Of a stretch of DNA of 15,922 bases, positions 11,569 through 15,922 are shown piece after piece (positions within the stretch are counted from its first letter, which is position 1; every line of letters starts with the position of its first letter). The notes below the pieces were generated by a model. That model made no database searches and was not told where the DNA came from. It was given only the letters and a program-made list of their open reading frames with translations. The DNA is from Clostridia bacterium (GTDB lineage: Bacteria > Bacillota > Clostridia > Oscillospirales > CAG-272): the NCBI GenBank assembly GCA_017624795.1, contig JAGAMJ010000073.1, positions 1-15,922 on the forward strand, read 5' to 3'. The position numbers and the translations under genes were made by a program.

Positions 11569-12306
11569 ATGATGATAAAGCTCAAAAGAAAAATATGTGT
11601 CATAACGGTATCGGTTATCGTGGCATTAGCGCTTTTGCTTGGAGCGTGCGCGATCTATCTTTCCGACTACTATCGCGCGGACGAGGGCGCGATAGCGGCC
11701 TTCGCCCCCGAGGACAACATTTCGGTTTTTGTGCTCGATAACGAAAGCGTCGTTTTTGAACCGCAGAACGCGACCGCAGGGTTCATTTTTTACCCCGGCG
11801 GAAAGGTGGAGCACGACGCGTATCAGCCGCTGATGGAGGCGCTTGCGCGCAAGGGTATCCTCTGCGTTCTTGTGAAAATGCCCTTCAATCTTGCGGTTTT
11901 TGACGTCAACGCGGCGGAAGGTGTGCGAGAGCAATTCCCCGAAATCAAGAATTGGTACATCGGCGGTCACTCGCTGGGCGGCTCTATGGCGGCGTCCTAT
12001 CTCACCGACCACGCAAGCGAATTTAAGGGGCTGATCCTGCTTGGATCTTACTCCACGGCAGACCTATCCGACACCGACCTTTCGGTCGTATCGATTTACG
12101 GCAGCGAGGACAAGGTGCTGAACCGCGAAAAGTATGACGAAAACAGATCAAACCTCCCCGATGACTTTACCGAGATCGTCATTGAAGGCGGTTGCCACGC
12201 CTATTTCGGCATGTACGGTGCACAGGACGGCGACGGTACGCCGACGATCGCAAATCATGAGCAGATCAGCTTGACGGCAGAGCATATTTTGAAGATGATA
12301 AAATGA
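11569..12306 (+). CDS. membrane-anchored alpha/beta hydrolase
   Basis: A 245-residue protein. Residues 8-30 are a hydrophobic segment ending LLLGAC, so it is either a signal anchor or a lipoprotein with Cys27 as the lipid site; the catalytic part then lies outside the cytoplasm. The nucleophile elbow is GHSLGG (Ser135), the acid is probably Asp181 in YGSEDKV, and the base His210 in EGGCHAYFG. GFIFYPGGKV (71-80) supplies the oxyanion-hole strand. The pattern fits the Abhydrolase_5-like group often annotated only as alpha/beta hydrolase; the substrate is unknown. Two consecutive ATG codons (11569, 11572) follow a moderate GAGGGG site. It has its own promoter and shares the terminator at 12308-12340 with the convergent ribosomal operon. 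Confidence 0.87.
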   Translation: MMIKLKRKICVITVSVIVALALLLGACAIYLSDYYRADEGAIAAFAPEDNISVFVLDNESVVFEPQNATAGFIFYPGGKVEHDAYQPLMEALARKGILCVLVKMPFNLAVFDVNAAEGVREQFPEIKNWYIGGHSLGGSMAASYLTDHASEFKGLILLGSYSTADLSDTDLSVVSIYGSEDKVLNREKYDENRSNLPDDFTEIVIEGGCHAYFGMYGAQDGDGTPTIANHEQISLTAEHILKMIK

Positions 12307-12307
12307 A

Positions 12308-12344
12308 GAACAGCCCCGCGGCGTTGCCGCATGGCTGTTCTTTT
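12308..12344. terminator. bidirectional terminator between hydrolase and rpmA
   Basis: GAACAGCC (12308-12315) pairs with GGCTGTTC (12333-12340), with an inner GCGGC-GTT-GCCGC stem, followed by TTTT on plus; on minus the stem is followed by TTCATTTT. It sits two bases after the hydrolase stop and about ten bases after the L27 stop, ending both convergent units. Confidence 0.9.
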
Positions 12345-12350
12345 GATATT

Positions 12351-12629
12351 TTAGTCGGCGTAAACGCTGACCTGCTTCTTATCCTTGCTCTTCTGCTCGA
12401 ACTTGACCTTACCGGAGATCAAAGCAAACAGAGTATCGTCCTTACCAAGACCGACATTGTTGCCGGGATGAATGGCAGTGCCTCTCTGGCGAACGATGAT
12501 GCTGCCCGCAGTAACGGTCTGACCGTCAGCGGCCTTTACACCAAGACGCTTGGACTCGCTATCGCGGCCGTTCTTGGTAGAACCAACGCCCTTCTTGTGA
12601 GCGAAGAACTGCAAACTAATTCTCAACAT
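12351..12629 (-). CDS. rpmA: 50S ribosomal protein L27
   Basis: A 92-residue protein, the normal length. It begins MLRISLQFFAHKKGVGSTKN. In Firmicutes the first nine residues (to LQFF) form an extension that Prp removes between F9 and A10, exposing the mature AHKKGVGS end that reaches the peptidyl transferase centre. The start at 12629 is preferred over the longer frame to 12659 because it gives the conserved N-terminus and has AAGGAGG ten bases before it. It is the last gene of the rplU-prp-rpmA operon. Confidence 0.97.
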   Translation of the reverse strand: MLRISLQFFAHKKGVGSTKNGRDSESKRLGVKAADGQTVTAGSIIVRQRGTAIHPGNNVGLGKDDTLFALISGKVKFEQKSKDKKQVSVYAD

Positions 12630-12687
12630 GGTTCGTATTCCTCCTTCAAAAAGTCGCACAATGTGCGCAGATTACCGCGCGAGGCGG

Positions 12688-13068
12688 TTATTCGTAATCC
12701 TTGTCGACCACCTTGATGGTCAGACCTTGGTCGCCCGTAAACTCGTACATATCGTCGTGCAGCAGCATGTCCTCAAGCATTTTATAATACGTCAGGAACA
12801 AGCCCGATACGGCGTAACGCACGCGCTCGTCGGCTTCATATGCCGGCAGGGCGGACTTGGAGCGAACGGTGATCACGGTGTCATCTTCGTTGATATCATA
12901 GCGGACCTCGCCCTGATAAACATCCTCGATGGCATCGACGATATACATCGTGAGGGAGGAGAGCATGGCGCAAACAGGGTCGCTGCCCCACTCGCCGTAG
13001 CCAACGTGTCCTTTTTCCTCAAACCCGTAAAAAATCCCGTCGCTTCTGAAAAACGTGATGTTGGTCAT
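12688..13068 (-). CDS. prp: ribosomal-processing cysteine protease Prp
   Basis: A 126-residue protein of the Prp (YsxB) family, encoded between L21 and L27 as is usual in Firmicutes. The catalytic pair is visible as His21 in GHVGYGEWGSDPVC and Cys33 at the end of that motif. It cuts the N-terminal extension of L27 before ribosome assembly. The gene starts eight bases after the L21 stop codon and ends 58 bases before the L27 start. The C-terminal half (YAVSGLFLTYYKML, then DDMYEFTGDQGLTIKVVD) follows the family pattern but is slightly longer than the typical 106-110 residues. Confidence 0.93.
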   Translation of the reverse strand: MTNITFFRSDGIFYGFEEKGHVGYGEWGSDPVCAMLSSLTMYIVDAIEDVYQGEVRYDINEDDTVITVRSKSALPAYEADERVRYAVSGLFLTYYKMLEDMLLHDDMYEFTGDQGLTIKVVDKDYE

Positions 13069-13076
13069 AGCCCAAA

Positions 13077-13388
13077 TCAGCCCTCAATGGCAGTGATCTG
13101 AACCTTCGTGTAGGGCTGTCTGTGGCCCATCTTCTTCTTTTCGTTCTTCTTTGCCTTGTACTTGAAGACAACGATCTTCTTACCCTTGCCCTCTTTGACA
13201 ACGGTTGCGGTCACCTTTGCACCCTCAACAACAGGAGTGCCGACCTTCAAAGCGCCGTCCTTGGACAGTGCCTTGACGCTGGTGAACTCTACGGTTTCAC
13301 CCTCGGCAACGCCGAGCTTTTCAACGAAGATAACGTCGCCCTCGTTGACCTTGTACTGCTTTCCGCCGGTTTCGATGATTGCGTACAC
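13077..13388 (-). CDS. rplU: 50S ribosomal protein L21
   Basis: A 103-residue protein of the usual length, with YAIIETGGKQYKVNEGDVIF at the N-terminus and the conserved KAKKNEKKKMGHRQPYTKVQ near the C-terminus. The start is a GTG at 13388, placed by the family N-terminus and the GAGAGG site eight bases upstream; the open frame continues to 13499 without similarity. First gene of the operon with prp and rpmA. Confidence 0.97.
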   Translation of the reverse strand: MYAIIETGGKQYKVNEGDVIFVEKLGVAEGETVEFTSVKALSKDGALKVGTPVVEGAKVTATVVKEGKGKKIVVFKYKAKKNEKKKMGHRQPYTKVQITAIEG

Positions 13389-13394
13389 GAAAAG

Positions 13395-13472
13395 CACCTC
13401 TCTTTCTTTTAAGTCTCGCTGAAATACGGGCGGTATCTCGGGGATACGCTTGCTTGCCCTTTTCAAGCGGCA
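13395..13472 (-). promoter_or_regulatory. L21 leader-like structured 5' untranslated region
   Basis: Between the promoter and the rplU ribosome binding site the minus strand can fold into two hairpins, GCTTG/CAAGC and GAGATAC/GTATTTC (one G-U pair, loop CGCCC), followed by CAGCGAGAC. Position, size and paired elements resemble the L21 autoregulatory leader known in Firmicutes, in which L21 or a partner binds to repress its own operon. A covariance-model search (Rfam L21_leader) would decide; the match here is judged by eye. Confidence 0.5.
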
Positions 13473-13476
13473 TGTT

Positions 13477-13506
13477 ATTATATCACAGGAGATAAGCAAA
13501 TGTCAA
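13477..13506 (-). promoter_or_regulatory. promoter of the rplU-prp-rpmA operon
   Basis: On the minus strand TTGACA (13506-13501) and TATAAT (13482-13477) are 18 bases apart, with TG near the -10 box: a strong vegetative promoter about 90 bases before rplU. Confidence 0.88.
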
Positions 13507-13607
13507 GTGCTTTTTTCAAGTTTTTTGCAATTTCTTCTGTTTTTGGCAAAATGCGTGCTTTGACTGTTCAAAAAAGCTTGATCTTCGCTCATTTTCGGGG
13601 TTGTTTC

Positions 13608-14399
13608 TCAAAAGCCGTCCACCATCAACCGCAGCCGCTTTGCTGCCATTGCTGCCTTTTCCAAAAACGCAAAAACGGTCATACGGTCATAAAAATTCGT
13701 ATTTTCGGCAAAAAGCTCCAGCGTCAGTGTGCCGCTGTATTTGCCCTGACGGAGCTGCCTTGCCACCCGACTCATATCAAGGGAGCCGTCAAAGGGGATC
13801 TTGTGCTGATCATCATTCAGGATCCCATTGTTATCATGCAGATGTGTGCAGATCAGTTTATCGCCAAAAACGGGCATAAATTCTCTGCCCTGCGTAAAGC
13901 ACCCCTCGTGTCCGCAGTCCCAGCAAAAGCCCACGTTCGGCGCTTTCTCAAAGCGCTCCAGCGCCCATGCAAGATGCGAAAAGCTGCGCTGATTTTCAAA
14001 GGCGATCTTCACGCCCTTGCAAGCGGCATATTCCACCAAAATCTCATACCGTGCGCCGCCTAAATCGGTGATCCGAGGTAAGATCTTCCCCGCCGTGAGA
14101 TGCACGACAACGGTGGGGCACCCCACCGCGGCAGCGCCCTGAACAGCGTTGATCATTTCAGCCAGCATACGCTCACCGCTCTCATCGTCACGCCAAATAT
14201 CATTCACGTGCCGGAAGGGCGCGTGGATCATCTCATAAGACATTCCCTGCTGCAAAAGAAGCTTGGCGATCTTTTCTAATTCTTCCAGAGGAAGCGCTTC
14301 GCTCATCAAAGCGTTGAAGCCGACCTCGCGCGCTTTGCCAATATACGCTTCGGTTTCCATGCCGCGCTTGGCATGCAAATTGATTGCGATCGGTCGCAT
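13608..14399 (-). CDS. sugar phosphate isomerase/epimerase-like TIM-barrel protein
   Basis: A 263-residue soluble protein of the xylose-isomerase-like (AP-endonuclease 2) TIM-barrel family. Recognisable elements in order are IHAPF (58-62), VVVHLTAGK (97-104), the metal-ligand strand KIAFENQRS with Glu135, GFCWDCGHEG with Asp161 and His164, CTHLHDNNG with His186 and His188, DDQHKIPFDGSLD (196-208) and TLELF with Glu228. These match the divalent-metal site used for sugar or inositol isomerisation and epimerisation; the substrate is not predictable. AAGGAGGG about seven bases before ATG 14399 fixes the start. No clear terminator follows; the rplU promoter begins about 100 bases downstream in the same direction, so some read-through is possible. 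Confidence 0.85.
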   Translation of the reverse strand: MRPIAINLHAKRGMETEAYIGKAREVGFNALMSEALPLEELEKIAKLLLQQGMSYEMIHAPFRHVNDIWRDDESGERMLAEMINAVQGAAAVGCPTVVVHLTAGKILPRITDLGGARYEILVEYAACKGVKIAFENQRSFSHLAWALERFEKAPNVGFCWDCGHEGCFTQGREFMPVFGDKLICTHLHDNNGILNDDQHKIPFDGSLDMSRVARQLRQGKYSGTLTLELFAENTNFYDRMTVFAFLEKAAMAAKRLRLMVDGF

Positions 14400-14434
14400 A
14401 TTCGCCCCCTCCTTTTCATTGCATTATTTGCTCC

Positions 14435-14463
14435 ATTATACACCAAATGCGCAAAAAGAGCAA
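14435..14463 (-). promoter_or_regulatory. candidate promoter of the isomerase-like gene
   Basis: TATAAT on the minus strand (14440-14435) with a weak -35 TTGCTC (14463-14458) at 17 bases, about 35 bases before the start codon. Confidence 0.55.
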
Positions 14464-14563
14464 GCATTTTGCCTCTTTTTTTCGTGTTTTTCTGTTTTGC
14501 AACAAAATTTGCGTTTTTGCTTATTGTAATTTGCGCTTATTTTTATTTTTTTAACACACTCTA

Positions 14564-14592
14564 TTGCAATTAATCATCGGTTCTGTTATAAT
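14564..14592 (+). promoter_or_regulatory. promoter of ackA
   Basis: TTGCAA (14564-14569), 17 bases, TATAAT (14587-14592), followed by TAGGAGG at 14614-14620, five bases before the start codon. The stretch 14465-14560 is AT-rich with long T-runs and no gene. Confidence 0.75.
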
Positions 14593-14625
14593 TAGATAGA
14601 ATAAAATTCCTTGTAGGAGGTAGCT

Positions 14626-15822
14626 ATGAAAATACTTGTTATCAATGCCGGAAGCAGCTCGTTGAAATATCAGTTGTTTGATATGGATAACGGGACCGTT
14701 CCTGCAAAAGGTGTTTGCGAAAAGATCGGCCCTGCCGGCTCGATCACGCATAAGCGCCCCGATGCCCCCACCTACTCCGCAGACTATCCGATGCCCTCTC
14801 ATACCGAGGCGCTTGCGTTGGTGCTGAAGCTTCTCACCGACAAAGAGCTTGGCGTGATCGAAAGCACGGACGAGATCACTGCCGTAGGTCACCGCTTCGC
14901 GCACGGCGGCAAATTTGCAGATTCCTATCTGCTGGGCGATGAAGAGATCCACTATCTGGAATCCATCGCGCCCCTGAACCCCTTGCACGGTCCGCCCGCA
15001 CTGAAAGGCGTGGCAGCATGCAAATCGCTGATGCCCGGTAAGCCCCAGGTCGGTGTGTTTGACACCTCCTTCTACTCGAACCTTGAAGAAAAGGCATACA
15101 TCTATCCCGTTCCCTACGAATGGTATGAAAAGTACGGCGTTCGCCGCTACGGCTTCCACGGCACCTCGCACCGCTACGTCAGTGCAAAGGCCGCCGAATA
15201 TTTCGGGCTGGATTACAATAAATCCAAGATCGTTTCCTGCCACATCGGCTCCGGCTCCTCGATCACCGCGATCAAGAACGGCGTTGCCGTTGACACCTCG
15301 CTTGGCTTCACACCCCAGGAGGGCGTTCCCATGGGTACCCGCTCGGGCTCGATCGACCCGTCGATCATTCCTTATATGATGGAGCAAACGGGCATGAGCC
15401 CCGCCGAGATCAACGACGTGCTCAACAAGCAGTCCGGTCTTCTTGGTGTTTCGGGCGTGTCCAACGACGCGCGCGACGTGTGGAAGGCGGCAGACGCGGG
15501 CAACAAGCGCGCGCTGCTTGCCATGCAGATCCTCACCCACTACATCAAAAAGATCGTGGGCTCTTACGTCGCTGAAATGAACGGCGTGGATCTGATCGTC
15601 TTCACCGCCGGTCTTGGCGAGAACGACTATATGGTCCGCCAAATGGTCTGCGAGGAAATGGAATACCTCGGCGTCCATTTCGACAAGGAAATCAACGCGA
15701 CCTGCCCCCGCGGCAAGACTGCGGTGCTTTCCACCCCGGATTCCCCTGTTAAGGTCATTTTGTTCCCTACCGACGAGGAATACATGATCGCGCAGGATAC
15801 CTACCGTTTGATCACAAAATAA
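14626..15822 (+). CDS. ackA: acetate kinase
   Basis: A 398-residue cytoplasmic enzyme that interconverts acetyl phosphate plus ADP with acetate plus ATP, the ATP-yielding step of acetate fermentation. It has the expected length and motifs: VINAGSSSLKYQ (5-16, Asn7), GHRFAHGG with Arg90, PLHGPPAL with His121, FDTSF with Asp146, RRYGFHGTSHRYVS with His178, MGTRSGSIDP with Arg239, FTAGLGEN (327-333) and PTDEE near 381-385. Several sites differ from the common form: GSG for GNG at 208-210, FDTSFY for FDTAFH, and TDEE for TNEE. The core catalytic residues remain, so activity is expected. No phosphotransacetylase gene is adjacent in the window. The following gene starts 38 bases downstream and is probably co-transcribed. 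Confidence 0.96.
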   Translation: MKILVINAGSSSLKYQLFDMDNGTVPAKGVCEKIGPAGSITHKRPDAPTYSADYPMPSHTEALALVLKLLTDKELGVIESTDEITAVGHRFAHGGKFADSYLLGDEEIHYLESIAPLNPLHGPPALKGVAACKSLMPGKPQVGVFDTSFYSNLEEKAYIYPVPYEWYEKYGVRRYGFHGTSHRYVSAKAAEYFGLDYNKSKIVSCHIGSGSSITAIKNGVAVDTSLGFTPQEGVPMGTRSGSIDPSIIPYMMEQTGMSPAEINDVLNKQSGLLGVSGVSNDARDVWKAADAGNKRALLAMQILTHYIKKIVGSYVAEMNGVDLIVFTAGLGENDYMVRQMVCEEMEYLGVHFDKEINATCPRGKTAVLSTPDSPVKVILFPTDEEYMIAQDTYRLITK

Positions 15823-15860
15823 AAATTTCAACGATACATTTTGAAAGGACACGAAAAATT

Positions 15861-15922
15861 ATGATGAAATCTCCTTACGAAATCAAAAAAGAGATCTGCG
15901 AGGTCGGCAAAAAGATCTACAA
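15861..15922 (+). CDS. class II aldolase/adducin family protein, 5' end only
   Basis: The first 20 codons read MMKSPYEIKKEICEVGKKIY before the window ends. The KKEICEVGKKIY helix is the usual start of class II aldolases of the fuculose/rhamnulose-phosphate aldolase type, zinc enzymes that cleave deoxysugar phosphates. A weak AAAGGA site lies about a dozen bases upstream, and two ATG codons (15861, 15864) are possible starts. The zinc-binding histidines lie beyond the edge, so the assignment rests on a short stretch. Confidence 0.6.
   Translation, partial: MMKSPYEIKKEICEVGKKIY

Noticed and set aside
13501..13607. Terminator of the isomerase-like gene
   Set aside because: No stable stem with a T-tract in the minus direction was found; the T-runs here are on the plus strand or part of the rplU promoter region.
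14551..15852. 433-residue minus-strand open frame opposite ackA
   Set aside because: It is a complement shadow of a certain acetate kinase gene; no recognisable domain or start signal.

Overview
The window looks like a chromosomal segment of a gut-type Clostridia bacterium (Bacillota). The evidence is AGGAGG-type ribosome binding sites, TTGACA/TATAAT promoters, an L27 with the Firmicutes N-terminal extension next to its protease Prp, a KtrAB-type potassium system, a BclA-like collagen protein and a GLUG-repeat surface protein. The genus cannot be fixed from the sequence. No rRNA, tRNA, CRISPR array, transposase or integrase was seen.

Layout. Positions 1-232 (minus) hold the 3' part of a broken asparagine synthase gene with a one-base frameshift. 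It is abutted by a 279-bp stretch bounded by 25-bp inverted repeats (253-531). Next comes an accessory, surface-oriented block: a collagen-like protein (728-1648, minus), and divergent from it a regulator with a DNA-binding domain at each end (1871-3106, plus). The regulator is preceded by a near-perfect promoter and two tandem palindromes. It is followed by a 277-bp leader-like gap with several hairpins, then a small six-cysteine protein (3384-3734) and a 903-residue secreted, membrane-anchored GLUG-repeat protein (3757-6468). A bidirectional terminator at 6599-6628 closes the block.

The rest is ordinary metabolism and housekeeping. On the minus strand are the potassium uptake pair ktrB-ktrA with a TSUP exporter gene downstream (6668-9514) and a CoA-disulfide reductase fused to a rhodanese (9662-11356). 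A membrane-anchored alpha/beta hydrolase (11569-12306, plus) is separated by a shared terminator from the rplU-prp-rpmA operon (12351-13388, minus), which carries an L21-leader-like 5' region. A TIM-barrel sugar-phosphate isomerase-like gene (13608-14399, minus) is followed by acetate kinase (14626-15822, plus) and the start of a class II aldolase gene at the right edge.

How they may work together. The dual-HTH regulator, its palindromes, the hairpin-rich leader, the small cysteine protein and the GLUG protein look like one regulated cell-surface module, with the collagen-like gene possibly under the same control. This module is the least conventional part of the window. L21, Prp and L27 are a known functional set, because Prp removes the L27 N-terminal extension. 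KtrA gates KtrB. AckA supplies ATP from acetyl phosphate.
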